Of a stretch of 64,000 nt of DNA, positions 9,113-20,000 are shown piece after piece (position 1 is the first letter of the stretch; every line of letters begins with the position of its first letter). The notes under the pieces were generated by a model that did not search any database, had not been told where the DNA came from, and was given only the letters and a program-made list of their open reading frames with translations. The stretch covers positions 1 to 64,000 of the forward strand of contig CALIEB010000030.1 of NCBI GenBank assembly GCA_938022205.1. Reading direction: 5' to 3'. The DNA comes from an uncultured Anaerolineae bacterium (lineage in GTDB: Bacteria > Chloroflexota > Anaerolineae > Aggregatilineales > Phototrophicaceae). The translations under genes were made by a program, and so were the position numbers.

Positions 9113-9237
9113 CGCCCTTGCCCGCTTTGGCTATGTGGAATTTTGCCGCGCTGTGGGTCGGCAGTGCGGTCAACAGCGCAGCAATGCCCCTGTCCCTAAA
9201 TCCCTGCGACGGTTGAATGGTTATGGCATCGTTATCG

Positions 9238-9255
9238 ACGCATGTTATAATGCGT
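9238..9255 (+). promoter_or_regulatory. -10 element inside an 18-bp dyad
   Basis: ACGCAT-GTTATA-ATGCGT is a perfect dyad (6-bp arms, 6-nt spacer) overlapping TG-T-TATAAT (-10 hexamer 9246-9251), 31 nt before the start of the next gene. It looks like a repressor-type operator; the regulator is unknown. Confidence 0.45.
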
Positions 9256-9286
9256 ACGGTATAGCAATAACGAAAGACCTTCGGTT

Positions 9287-9868
9287 ATGCGCAAACGCCT
9301 CATCCTTTCGCTGCTGCTAGCAAGTATTGCGCTCGGCGCGCTGCTAGCACGACAGCTCTTGCAAGCCCCTGCCGCCACCACTGCCGCCATTGCGCCCACC
9401 CAAGCAGCCTGCCGCACCTTGCCCACGCTGCAAGGCAGCGACCTTGACGGCGTAGCGCGCACCTACCCTGATGACTTCACAGGCGCGCTCAACTTTGTCG
9501 TGATACCCTTCACCCGCGAGCAGCAGGAGCGCGCGCTGGCATGGGTTGCGCCCTTCCAAGCCTTAACGCGGGACAACCGCGCGTGGGCCTACTACAACCT
9601 CGCCGCGCTGCCGGATTTGTCCGCGCCGATACGCCTGCTCGTGGTGGGCGGCATGAGCCTTGCGGTCAGCGCGCCTGACGTACGTGCCGTGACAGTCGTC
9701 GCCTTCCTCGAGAACCAAGCGGACTTCTTAAGCGCGTTGGACATCGCCGACACGAGCGAGATGGTCGTGCTGGTGGTCGACACGGCGCGCTGTGTGGTCT
9801 ATCAAGCAAGCGGCGACTACACGCCTGAGGGCGAGCAAGCCCTGCGCGCGTGGCTAGCAACACGCTAA
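9287..9868 (+). CDS. Secreted thioredoxin-fold-like protein without CXXC
   Basis: 193 residues with an N-terminal signal or anchor segment (about 4-22). The following pattern (LPTLQGSDLDGVARTYPDDFTGALNFVVIPF...) resembles the strand order of YtfJ/redoxin-like proteins: threshold sentence on target and pathway, then a conserved fold core and a C-terminal VVLVVDTARCVVYQASGDY strand pair. No catalytic CXXC is present, so any redox role is doubtful. Monocistronic, under a promoter with a palindromic -10 region. Fold assignment is inference only. Confidence 0.6.
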   Translation: MRKRLILSLLLASIALGALLARQLLQAPAATTAAIAPTQAACRTLPTLQGSDLDGVARTYPDDFTGALNFVVIPFTREQQERALAWVAPFQALTRDNRAWAYYNLAALPDLSAPIRLLVVGGMSLAVSAPDVRAVTVVAFLENQADFLSALDIADTSEMVVLVVDTARCVVYQASGDYTPEGEQALRAWLATR

Positions 9869-9985
9869 TTCCAACGCGCCAGCTTGCTGCTGTCTGTGCG
9901 TTATCATCATATACTCATCTTAAAGCGATATGATAAAAAGGCTTATTTATAGAACGGTTGAAATTATTGCACCACGTGAGGCACA

Positions 9986-11107
9986 ATGACGCACGAATCC
10001 TCTCATGACGTGTCTGATACGGACATCCTAGATGCGATGCGCGGACATGTTGCGGTAATTGACAGCAAGGGTATTATCCTCAGGACGAATGCCACCTGGC
10101 GCGCGTTTGCGCTTGCCAACGGCGCGCGCGACTTGCAGGGCATGGATGTCGGTACGAATTACTTTGCGGTAATAAAAAAGGCAGCACAACACGGCGACAT
10201 CATCGCGCACGAGACAATCATCGCTCTCAACGGTGTGCTGCGGGGCGTGTTGCCCTCGTTCATGCTCGAGTATCCGTGCATGACGCGCGAAGGCGAACGC
10301 TGGTTCTTGATGCACGTCAGCCCACTCCAGAACTTGCAAGGGGCGGTGATTGTCCACACCGACATCACGCCCATGAAGGAGGCGGAAACACGCCTCTTAG
10401 ACGATGTAAGCCGAAAGCACGCTGAAGTGGAGCTGCGGGCGCGCTTTGTGTCGATGGCTTCGCACGAGTTTCGCACGCCGCTGGCCAGCATCATGACCGC
10501 CACCGAACTCATCCTGCGCTACCGCGAGCGCATGCCCCCCGAGCGCATCGACGAGCAGCTGCACAAGATTATCGCGCAGGTCAAACACATGAATCACCTC
10601 ATTGACGACATGCTGCTGTACGGCAAGACACAAACGGGTCGATTGGAATATCGTCCGGAGCGCACGGATGTTGCGGCATACACGCGCGCGATTGTCGACG
10701 ACATGCGCGCGCTCGACAACGGGACGCATGTAATGGAGCTATCTTGCGCCGAGCAGCTCGGTGAGCTGCTGCTTGACCCTGTGCTGTGGCGGGTGGTTCT
10801 CAACAATCTGGTCAGCAACGCCCTCAAGTTTTCGCTCCCAAACAGCCGTATCAGCATACGCCTTTATGACGAAAGCGGCGTGTTGGTGTTAGAGGTAACC
10901 GACGAGGGCATAGGCATCCCCAACGAAGAGCTTCCTCGCGTGTTCGAGGCGTTCTACCGTGCCTCTAATCATGGCGGCGTGCTCGGCACGGGCTTGGGGC
11001 TGGCGATTGTCAAGCACGCGGTGGAGCTGCATCACGGCACGATAACTGTCAGCAGCCAACTGGGAGCAGGCACATCCATCGTCGTCAAGCTGCCCATCGT
11101 GCGTTAG
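9986..11107 (+). CDS. Cytoplasmic PAS sensor histidine kinase (orphan)
   Basis: 373 residues, no membrane segment. PAS-like domain about 14-130, short coiled linker (131-155), then a HisKA dimerisation domain with H160 (SHEFRTPLASI) and a complete HATPase domain: N box N274/N278, G1 DEGIGIP (306-312), F box FEAFYRA (320-326), G2 GTGLGLAI (334-341). It should autophosphorylate on H160 in response to an intracellular cue. No response regulator is adjacent, so the partner is encoded elsewhere. GAGG (9977-9980) supports the start. Converges with the next gene by a 4-nt TTAG overlap. Confidence 0.93.
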   Translation: MTHESSHDVSDTDILDAMRGHVAVIDSKGIILRTNATWRAFALANGARDLQGMDVGTNYFAVIKKAAQHGDIIAHETIIALNGVLRGVLPSFMLEYPCMTREGERWFLMHVSPLQNLQGAVIVHTDITPMKEAETRLLDDVSRKHAEVELRARFVSMASHEFRTPLASIMTATELILRYRERMPPERIDEQLHKIIAQVKHMNHLIDDMLLYGKTQTGRLEYRPERTDVAAYTRAIVDDMRALDNGTHVMELSCAEQLGELLLDPVLWRVVLNNLVSNALKFSLPNSRISIRLYDESGVLVLEVTDEGIGIPNEELPRVFEAFYRASNHGGVLGTGLGLAIVKHAVELHHGTITVSSQLGAGTSIVVKLPIVR

Positions 11108-12210
11108 ACGGGCGGCAGCACGCCCGCCGCTTGCAAAGTGCGCACGCGCGCCGTGTAGGTATGGTGCGCTAAGGCGTGGGCGCGGCTGGCTTCTGCCATG
11201 CGTTGACGCGCTTCAGGGTGCGCCAAATAATAGGCGACTTTTTCGCGCAAGTCTTGCAAATCGCTGTACACGGCTAGATGCTCACCGACGGTGAACCACT
11301 CGCGCACGCCGGGACGGTCGTCGACCAGCTGAAACACGCCCACGCCCGCACATTCAAACAGGCGCATGTTGCCGCCGTAGCGCATGAAGTCGCCGTGCGT
11401 GTTGAGCGCGATGCGCCCCGCGCTAACCGCGTCGAGCATCGTCGCGCCGAGTGCTTGCCCGCGCACGAAGCGGCGCAGGCTTGGCGGCACGTCATGCGTT
11501 GTCCAGATGCCCAGCTCAAACGCGCTTAACGCCTCAAGAGCTTGCACGCGCTCACTGTAGAGGTTGTGCGGCACAAGCGTGCCAACAAACGCCACGTCAC
11601 AGGTCGGTGTGACGGCGCGCGGCGCGTGGAAGTCAGGGTCAATCGCCGCGACAGGCAGGCAGAGCATGCGCGGCGCGCCCAGCTCTTGCCACTGAATGCC
11701 GTGATAGTAGTCGTTTGCCAGCACCCAGTCGTAAAGCCGTGCAGCGGCGCGTTCGATAGGCTGCGAGAAGACGATAGGTGACGTGCCGCAGGTGTAGATA
11801 AGGCGCGCCCCGCCCGCCTTCAGCGTTGCCAGCGTGTCGGGCGTGATGACGGTGTTGTCGCCTACCAGCCAAATCACGTCGGGCGCAAAGCGTTCGGCAT
11901 GCGCCAGCAGGCGTTGGTTGCGCAGGCGATACTCGGGATTGAGCGCAGGCGGCAGGCGACGCAGTCCCGCCTCTAGGGCGCGGCGCAACGTCGGGCGATT
12001 GCTATAGTGCAGCTGACGCAGCCCCTCGACACTGCCCCAGCTCGGCACGTTGCGCCAAAACACGTCCAGCGTGTAGCCCGCTTGCGTGAGGGCGCGCTCG
12101 TAGAAGTGCTGCGCTGCGCTGGAGGGAAAGAGCTGGGTAGGATTGCTGGCGCGCTCTTTCAGCAGCGTGTCGGGATGGTGCAAGCTGGCGACGAAAAGAA
12201 TACGGGGCAC
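11104..12210 (-). CDS. CgeB-like glycosyltransferase
   Basis: 368 residues with a GT-B layout: an N-terminal domain beginning RILFVASLHHPDTLLKERASNP, a mid-region VDVAFVGTL-type linker (TCDVAFVGTLVPHNLYSERVQAL) and a C-terminal nucleotide-sugar domain (MLDAVSAGRIALNTHGDFMRYGGNMRLFECAGVGVFQLVDDRPG). This is the arrangement of the CgeB / spore-maturation-like glycosyltransferases. It probably transfers sugar to a surface polymer or protein; donor and acceptor are unknown. Start is GTG 12210 with AAGGAT 9 nt upstream. A CGCTATAAT -10 lies at 12245-12253. Confidence 0.82.
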   Translation of the reverse strand: MPRILFVASLHHPDTLLKERASNPTQLFPSSAAQHFYERALTQAGYTLDVFWRNVPSWGSVEGLRQLHYSNRPTLRRALEAGLRRLPPALNPEYRLRNQRLLAHAERFAPDVIWLVGDNTVITPDTLATLKAGGARLIYTCGTSPIVFSQPIERAAARLYDWVLANDYYHGIQWQELGAPRMLCLPVAAIDPDFHAPRAVTPTCDVAFVGTLVPHNLYSERVQALEALSAFELGIWTTHDVPPSLRRFVRGQALGATMLDAVSAGRIALNTHGDFMRYGGNMRLFECAGVGVFQLVDDRPGVREWFTVGEHLAVYSDLQDLREKVAYYLAHPEARQRMAEASRAHALAHHTYTARVRTLQAAGVLPPV

Positions 12211-12281
12211 GGGCAGTATCCTTGCGCTAAATCACACAAAACCCGATTATAGCGCAGCTGCCCCGCGCGCTATAGCACGAC

Positions 12282-12701
12282 TTACTGCCCGCTTTGCACG
12301 AACTGTGTCAGGCGCGCGGTTACCTCTTGCTCGTTCAGCACACCAAACCAGCGTGCCAGCACCGTCTCACCGTCTGGCGCAACCAGCGCGTACATGCTGC
12401 GGTCAACCAAGCCGAACTTGTCGCGCAGCGGGCGTGTGGCGGGGTCATCCACGTCCAGCGTTACCACTTCGATGTGGTCGGCAAACTGTGTTTTGAGCGT
12501 GTTAATAAAGGGCGCATTGCGGCGGCAAGTCGTACACCACGCCGCGTAGCTGTCCAAGAACCGTGCCTTGCCGCTGACCAGCACGGTGTCGGCGCGGGTG
12601 TCGGAAGCGGGCGCGGCGGTCGGCGCGCTGGCTTGGGGTGCGCACGCCGCCAACAGCAGCATGCCAGCACAAAGCATCATCACACGAAGCACATGCCACA
12701 T
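12282..12701 (-). CDS. Thioredoxin-domain lipoprotein
   Basis: About 139 residues. A lipoprotein signal ending LLLAAC leads to a short Ala/Pro/Thr linker and a thioredoxin fold with the active site WCTTCR. It is expected to act as a thiol-disulphide oxidoreductase outside the membrane. I placed the start at ATG 12701 since AGGATGG lies upstream and gives a compact signal peptide; ATG 12713 and TTG 12728 are alternatives. The active-site sequence CTTC and cis-Pro region (SMYALVAPDG, proline not at the classical place) differ somewhat from classical TrxA. Confidence 0.82.
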   Translation of the reverse strand: MWHVLRVMMLCAGMLLLAACAPQASAPTAAPASDTRADTVLVSGKARFLDSYAAWCTTCRRNAPFINTLKTQFADHIEVVTLDVDDPATRPLRDKFGLVDRSMYALVAPDGETVLARWFGVLNEQEVTARLTQFVQSGQ

Positions 12702-12769
12702 AGCGTTTTCCATCCTGATGATTGTCAATGATGATACGCCCTATCATACACCAAAAGCTAAAAAAAGCC

Positions 12770-13210
12770 TTACGGCATGTCGGGCAGCGCGTCAAGGTGC
12801 GCATGCAATGCTGCTAGCGCGTCGCGAATGGGCGTTTGTGCCAAGTCGGGCGCGTCGCGCAACGCCGCCACGCGGTAGAGGTCGTTCAAGTTGAGTGCTT
12901 TCAGCGTCGTGATAGCATGTTCGAGGTTGCTTTCCAGCAGCATGGGATACTCGCGTGTGAGGTTGTGACGCACGGCGGTGAGGATGGTTTGCATGCTGAT
13001 GTCGCGCTTGTCGAGATGCAACAGCAGCCGCTCGCGCTTGGCTTGTTCCCAGCTGTGTTTGTCGGCGATGCGCAGCACGGTGTCGACGCGCTGCACGCCG
13101 ACCGCCACCCACGCTGTCAAGCGCGGGTATTTGACGGCGGCGGGTTGAATGGCGCGCCCTGTCAGAGTCAGCCACAAGGCCTTGAAAAAGATGCGAATGG
13201 TGCGTAGCAA
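12770..13210 (-). CDS. Unknown conserved-looking small protein
   Basis: 146 residues, not recognised. The N-terminus (MLRTIRIFFKALWLTLTG) is a basic-hydrophobic amphipathic segment that could touch the membrane. The remainder is predicted helical and charged, with no cysteine and no known motif. The reading frame shows the same GC3-rich codon use as its neighbours. It lies 29 nt downstream of the next unknown gene in the same direction and probably forms an operon with it. Confidence 0.65.
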   Translation of the reverse strand: MLRTIRIFFKALWLTLTGRAIQPAAVKYPRLTAWVAVGVQRVDTVLRIADKHSWEQAKRERLLLHLDKRDISMQTILTAVRHNLTREYPMLLESNLEHAITTLKALNLNDLYRVAALRDAPDLAQTPIRDALAALHAHLDALPDMP

Positions 13211-13239
13211 CGTTGTCTCCTTGTCGCTTGCGTCATAAG

Positions 13240-14004
13240 TTAACGTTCGGGCAGCGGCGGTGGCGGCGGCTTCGGCGGGCGGCTTTGTCCGTCGTCACCC
13301 TGCTTTGGCTCGAAGAAGATGGGGATGTCGGACGTGAAGAGCGGTCCGGTCTTGCCAAAGCGTTCGGCGGGTGGGGGCGGCGGTGTGTCCAATAGGCGCG
13401 CTGGCTGTGCGGGCGGCTGAAGCTGCTCGGAGAGCGTGCGCGCGAAGGAAGTCAGCGTGCGCGGGCGAATGCGTCCCGTCAGCAAGGCACGCACGTCGCT
13501 TAGGCACGCCTCAACGAGCTGTCGCCGGCGCACGGGCTGCAGGTTGCTTGCCTCAAGATCGTCTAGCACGTAGTGTATCAGCCCGTTGAGTTCTATCGGG
13601 TTGAGCGGCTCACCGTAGCGTATTGCCACATACGGCGCGATGTAATCCGCGAAAGCCAGCAGAACGGGCGCGCACAAGCCTTCTAGCACGACCACCGGCG
13701 GGTAGAGGTTGTCAGCGTAGACCGCGTTCAGGCGCAGCAGCGCGGGCGGAAACAGCGCGCGCGTCAACGTGTAATACAAGCGCGCGTAGGCGTTGACCCA
13801 GTCGTTGATGTCAGCGGCAGCAGTCGCGCGGTGCGCTTCTGCCACTTCAGCCCAAATCACCAAAAAACCCGCTTTGGCTAGCTCCCGCGCCAGCGTCGGC
13901 AGGCGCGCGTCGCCGCTCGGCAAGCGATGCAGCAGGTATTCGGCGTGCTGCTGCGCCAGCGCGTTTAACAGTTTTTCTAAGCGAAGCACGATGCTCACGG
14001 GCAA
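13240..14004 (-). CDS. Unknown protein with proline-rich C-terminus
   Basis: 254 residues, not recognised. Residues 1-185 look like a mostly helical globular domain; the last 60 residues hold two proline runs (PPPPPAERF, PPKPPPPPLPER), a low-complexity tail suited to protein docking. No signal peptide or membrane segment. Upstream partner of the 146-residue unknown gene. No catalytic motif visible. Confidence 0.68.
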   Translation of the reverse strand: MPVSIVLRLEKLLNALAQQHAEYLLHRLPSGDARLPTLARELAKAGFLVIWAEVAEAHRATAAADINDWVNAYARLYYTLTRALFPPALLRLNAVYADNLYPPVVVLEGLCAPVLLAFADYIAPYVAIRYGEPLNPIELNGLIHYVLDDLEASNLQPVRRRQLVEACLSDVRALLTGRIRPRTLTSFARTLSEQLQPPAQPARLLDTPPPPPAERFGKTGPLFTSDIPIFFEPKQGDDGQSRPPKPPPPPLPER

Positions 14005-14058
14005 GCCCCCACGCTAGTTTGCTTGCCCTATCATAACACGTTTTGCCGCCGCCCCCAA

Positions 14059-14084
14059 CCTTCCTCCAAAAAATCGGAGGAAGG
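14059..14084. other. Perfect hairpin downstream of the A2M gene
   Basis: CCTTCCTCC (14059-14067) / GGAGGAAGG (14076-14084), 8-nt A-rich loop. It lies between the A2M gene end and the next gene start. No U tract follows on either strand, so classical termination is uncertain; it may protect the 3' end of the very long mRNA. Confidence 0.5.
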
Positions 14085-14099
14085 CTAGCCAAGTGGCGT

Positions 14100-17000
14100 T
14101 TACTCGTTGGGCAGCACGGTGAAAAGGCTGCCCGCCGTGCGCCCGTACACTTCAGGGAAGTAGAACTCGCGGGCGGTGGTCGGAATAACTTGGTATACTC
14201 CCGGCACGCTTAGGCGCATGGTATAGCGGAACTCATACGTGCCAGCGGGCAAATACGTTGCCGAAAGCGTGACTTTGTCGTCGCGGAACTGAATTTGGCT
14301 AAACCACCACCAGCCCCAGCCATACGAAAGTGGGTCGGCATCGCCAAACGAGGGACGCGTGCCAATTTGCGCGCTGGTCAGCAGATTGGGGTCAACGCCC
14401 TCGCCGCCCGCAGGCAGCGGGTCTTCGATGACGATGTAATGGCGTGTCGACGGCACGATAATCGTCACCCGCGTCTCGATGAGGTCGCCCACACGCCCCT
14501 CGCTGACGGGGTCGCCGCTGACGGGGTCGATGTAGCGACGGTCGAGCAAGATGCCCTTGTTGAGGGCTTCCACGCTGGTGACAGGCAAATCAGCGCGCAA
14601 GTGCGCAGTGTAATAGAGCGCGCCGCGTTCGCCCGTGCGGCTGATGCGCAGCGTGTTAGCTTGTTGCTTGAGCAGGTCAGCCACCGCCACCACTAGCGTT
14701 GCGCCGTCGCCCAACACGTTGTCGCGGGTCACGTTGCCGCTGAGAGGCGCGCCGTCGTTGAGCGTTAGCGTGTAGGCATAGGCGGGATCAAGCTCGCCGC
14801 TGGCGGTCATCCACGCGCTCAACGCCATAACAGCCCACGCCGTTTCCTGCGAGGTTTCCCAAATTTCCGCGCGCCGCTGCACCATCAAGTAGCGCACAAC
14901 CTGCGGCAGCAACGTGCTGTCGCGACGCAACATGACAAGCGTTTGTAAGGCAATCGCCGTCGTGCGCGTGTCGGTGTTCCAAGAGCGGAAGTCATGACCG
15001 CGCTCTTGCCAGTGGATCCCCGTCGCGCTGGTGATGGCTTGATTGAGCAGATGGTTGACCAGCGTGTCGGTGCGCGTGGTTTCGCTGGGGTTGATGCGGT
15101 GCAACGTTTGCGCTAGCAAGCCAACCGCCCACAAATCCATGCGCAAATACTGGTCGAACAGTGCCGCTGCGCGCCCGATGTCATGCTTGCCGCTGTAAGC
15201 CAGCGCGTAAAGCATAAAGGCTTGGCGGTTGAGCTGCCATACGGGCGTGCTGGCAGACGTGGCGATGAGCTTGGTTTGTAGGAAGGTTTGCGCCCGCCCA
15301 ATCAGGGTGTTGCTGACGGTGAAGCCCGCCTCGCGCGCCGCCGCCAGCCCAATCAGCGCGTAGGCGGTCACGTATTCGTTGCTGTCGTCACGCAGCGACC
15401 AGCCCCAACCGCCGTCGCCCTTTTGCTCTGCCGCCAGCTTTTGCAAGGCGAGGTTGACTTCGCGGTCAAGCGCGGCGCGCAGCGTGGGGTTGGCGAAACC
15501 GCCCGCCTCTAACGCCTGATAGCTGGCGATGTTGGGCAGGAAGCGGCTTACCGTCCATTCGATAAAGTCGTAGTCTTGGCTTTCCAACGCCTCAAGCGCG
15601 TCGAGCATCGCACTCGCAAGGCTATAATCCAGTTTGACGCGCAGCTCACCGCCGACAACATCCGACGGGATTAGCACCTGCTCGCTGCGCGTGTCGTTCT
15701 CACGCAGCACGCCCGCCGTGCCAACATACTCTGGCACGTCGTAGCGGTAGACGGGCAACGTGCCTTGTGCGTCCTTGCTGACAGGCGAGATGGTTGCGTC
15801 GCTATAGCTGCCGCTGCGCACGCTGAAGCTGGCAACGACCGCTGCTACGCTTTGCACGCGCACCCGCCAGTTAACGCGGGCGCGCCCTCCGGCGGCGATG
15901 GTCACGCGCTGCGCCGCGTCGTCGAGCAGCTCAACACCGCTGATGGCTAGCGTCACGGTCGCATCTTGCGCCTCGTCGGTGTTGTTGTTGACCACTGCGC
16001 CCAGCACCACTTCGTCCCCCACCACAAAGAAGCGCGGGGTCACGGGACGAATGAGCAGCGGCTTGGTGCTTTGCAGGTCTTGCGTCGTTTGCCCGACCAG
16101 CAGCTTGTCGGGCGTGACGTTGGCGACGGCGCGGGCATCGAGCCGCCACGTCGTCAGGTTGTCGGGCAGACGCACGCTAAACGTGGCTTGCCCGTTCGCG
16201 TCTGTTTGCAGCGTCGCGTTCCAATAGGGCGTGTCGATAAACTCGCCACGCACGGCAATGATGCCATCTTCTGAGAAGCCGCCGCCGCCGCCCTTGAACG
16301 TGTCGAGAATTTCTTGCGTGTAAACGTCCGCGTTCACCACATACGGCGTGGACGTGCGCACGCTGAGCGATTGGCGATTGTAGAAGTGCTGCAGGATGTC
16401 TAGGCTGTTAGGTTCACCCAGCGACAGCGACGCAAGGTCGGTGACGGCAACGCCTACTTCGGCACGCACGGGCGCGCCCGTATAGTCGGTCACCGTGACG
16501 GTGTAGGTCACGGTTTGCTGCGGCTCGGCGCGTTCGGTGTCACTTTCCACCGCCAACGTAAGCGCATAGCGCGTGTTTTCCACCCCCAGCTGCACATAGC
16601 CCACGCGATGCGCCATAACGCGGTTGTTCTCGTCCACGCCTTTCACCAGCATCACGCTAACGAAGACGTTGGGCGCGAAGTTCTCCTCAATTGGCAGGCG
16701 ATAAACCGCGCTGTTGCTCTCGAGCGTGATGCGCTCGGCTTTTAGCACGCCGCCGCGCTCAACGGTGACCAGTGCCTCAACCGCGCCTTGAAACGGCGAG
16801 GCGATAAGAATTTCAGCGACATCGCCAATGGCGTAATCACTTTTGTCGGCAATCAGGTCAATGCGGTTGCTGTTCTGCTGCCGCCACGCAACATAGTTAC
16901 GCCCGCTCACCCAAAGCAGCGTGCTGCTGGTGACGGTGTTGCCGCGTGTGTCGCGCGTGGTGGCGTAAATTTTGTACGTGCCACCGCGCGGCGGCGTGAA

Positions 17001-20000
17001 CTCAAAGCGCGCCAAGCCATTTGCGTCGCTGGTGAGCGTTTGCGCGTCGCCCAGCGGAATTTCTTCCACTTCCCACGTCCAGTTGGTGCGCCCGTCAGGC
17101 GAACGCTCTTGCACAGACGACCAGCGGCGTTCGACGACGCGCACCGTCACGTCTTGGTTGGCGATAGGCTGGCTGTCCCAATCGACGGTGACGATTTCGG
17201 CGGTCGCAGCACTGTTGGCGTTGTAGACATAGCGCAGCGGACGCACACCGACGTACAGCAAGCCCTGATGCACGACGACTTCGGCGCGCCCGCTGACGAC
17301 TTGGTCGGTCTCGTCGCGTACGCTCGCCTCAATGAGGTAGGTTTGGCTGCCGCCACGCTCAGACGCTGTGGCGGGCAGCGTGAGCATCACCATGCCCTGC
17401 GCGTCGCTGCGTGCCACGCCGTCCGCAATGCGCGTGCTGCTGCCATCATAGAAGAAGGCGGGACCCTCGTCGTAGTTGTAATCGCCAAAGCTGAAGAAGT
17501 CGCGCCCCGCGTAGGCAAAGTCATAGGGCGACGCGACCACGCTGTAAGTCACTTCGGCATTGCTAACCGCGCCACCAAAGAAATAGCGGCTGTTGACCAT
17601 CACGTCAATCGTGTCACCCTGCACGACCTGCGAGACGGCGGGCGTAACGCTCACTTGAAACTGCGGCAGACGATACTGGGCAACGTTAAAGCTGACGCTG
17701 CCGCCCTCTGTTTGCCAATAGTCCGCCCCTTCTTCGCTGGGCAGCCGCACCTCAAGGTAGTGATAGCCTAGCGTCGTGTCAGGCGCGAGCGTGAACGTGC
17801 CGCTAAACGTGCCGTTCGGCGTGAGTGCGACCTCGTCCTCAAACACGATGTCGTTCGCGTAGTTGTAGACGGTGACAGGCACGGTGCGCAGGTCGCTGGG
17901 AATGCTGTAGCGCATGTCGTCCTTCAAGCGCACCACGCCACGATAGTAAACGGGCTGGTCAGGACGATAAACCGGGCGGTCGGTGTACACATACACCTGA
18001 TAGCGCGGCGGCAGGTAGTTGGCGGAAATAGCAAACGAGTACAGCTCAACCGACCAATCATTATAGCCAATGCCAAAGTGCCTGCCGTCGTCAAGCAGTG
18101 CCACCTGCCCATCGTAAGGGCTGCGGATGCGCGGCACAGCGATACGCGCCAAGCCGTCCGCGTCGGTGATAACAGTGAAGCTGCGGTCGTTGTCGAGAAA
18201 CAGACGCACGGGCGCGTTGGCAATGGGCTGCCCCGTCTGCACGTGCGTCGCCCACACCAGCACCTCGTTAGGGCTCGATTTGAGCGTGAGCTGGGCGTTC
18301 GCCACCACCATAAAGTGCCGCTGCGTGTACCAGTCCTGACGCAGCTCGGGGGCTTGCGCGGTCAGATGGTAAATGCCAAGCGGCAGCTTGTCCATGCCGT
18401 CGGGCAGCGTGACAGGCGTAACCTGCGCCGCTACCAGCGGCTCGAGCAAGTACTCCTCACCAACCGCCTCCGCCACCCACGCTGGGCTGCCGTCGCGCAG
18501 GCGAATGCGCCACCACAACACGCCCTCAACGCAGCGCGGTTCAAGCACTTGCACCTGCGTATTGGGATACAGCAGCGTGAGAATTTGTCCCGTTTGCGGC
18601 GTAGCACGGGCGCGCAAATTCGGCTCCGCCTTGACGACGGCAACATCGCCTTCTTTTAAGCGCGAAGGCGGCACGCCTGCACAGCCCGTGTCGCCTGCGC
18701 CACCCAGCTGCTGCTTCAGGTCGATAAACTCAAAGCGCATGGCGTTGCGCGGCGCGACCGACGGAATGCGCCACTCGTTGAGCAGCGTGTCCGTGTTGGG
18801 CTGCGGGCGGAAGTCATACGCGCTGCCTTTGAGCAACTCCTGCACAAAGCGCATCTTGTCCACCTGCCACAACGCCAAGTCCACGTGCGAGACATTCAAG
18901 TGCGACAGGTACAAGCCAACAGGCACACGCTCAGCGTTGTAAAAGCCAATGCTGCCCGGGGCACGCAGTGATAAGTCCGGCGAGTAGCTGGCGGTGCGGT
19001 AGCGCACGACCAACGACTCCTCAAGCACGTTGCCGTAAATATCCTTCATGCCGCTCTCGACCGTGACCGTGTATTCGGTGTCGGGATAAGCAACAAACCA
19101 CCACGTGATGGTGTCGCTCCAGTCATAATAGTAAACCTCTGGCTCCTGCTCGGGCGTGGGGCTAATCCTAACGCGCGCCTTGACGCTATCCACATCCATA
19201 GGCGAGGCAAACGAGAGCGTAAAGCCACGATACGTAGGCACATCGGTTTGCCCGTCAAACGGCTCCGTGCCGGTGATAGTAGGATAAGGGACAGTGAAAA
19301 ACCGCCACGTGCGCATCTCACCATGCAGGCTTGCGCCGCCGCCCGCCGCCCGCGCCTCGTCGCTGAAGCTGACGTTGTACGCGCTGGCTATCTCAAGCAG
19401 CGCGTCAGGCTTAAACGTGAAGCCCGTGCTGTCTTCGTTCCATGTGAACGTGCCGCGCACGGGGGGCGCGCCGTCGCGGTCAACGCGCAGCGTAAAAGCG
19501 CGTTCGGTGCTGGCTCTGTCCATTGGCTGGCTAAAGCTGACCTGCACCGTCTCGTCAAGGCGCACGCTGCGGTCTGCGGGTCCGGGGTAGCGGCGCGAGA
19601 CGCGCGGGGTTTCGGTGTTGAACGTGGCCACAAAGTCCTGCGCCAACTTGAAACCGTCCACGCTCTGCAAGCTGTCGGCGGGGATGCGCACCTCGTAGCG
19701 CGTGCCGCCGGCAAAGCCTATACTGGGCTTGAACGTGTAAATGGCGGTGTTAAGCCACTCGCCCACGCCTTCAACAGCGGGGGTGAAAACCAGCGGCTGC
19801 GGCAGCGTGGCTTGATCGCGCGAGGTCACCAGCGGCACGACCGGGCGGTTGAACACGACGACGACCCGCGCGTCAATGGCGGTCACGCTGCCGTTAGCAG
19901 GAAAAATCTCCGTAACAGCCAGCGTTGGCGTTTCCGCTGCCTCCTGCGCCACCAGCGTCCATGTGATGATGAACAGTAAAAGCCATAAAAAGAAACGACC

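Noticed and set aside
14059-14084. Rho-independent terminator after the A2M gene
   Set aside because: The 9-bp hairpin is perfect but has no U tract on either strand; listed as a hairpin of unknown role.
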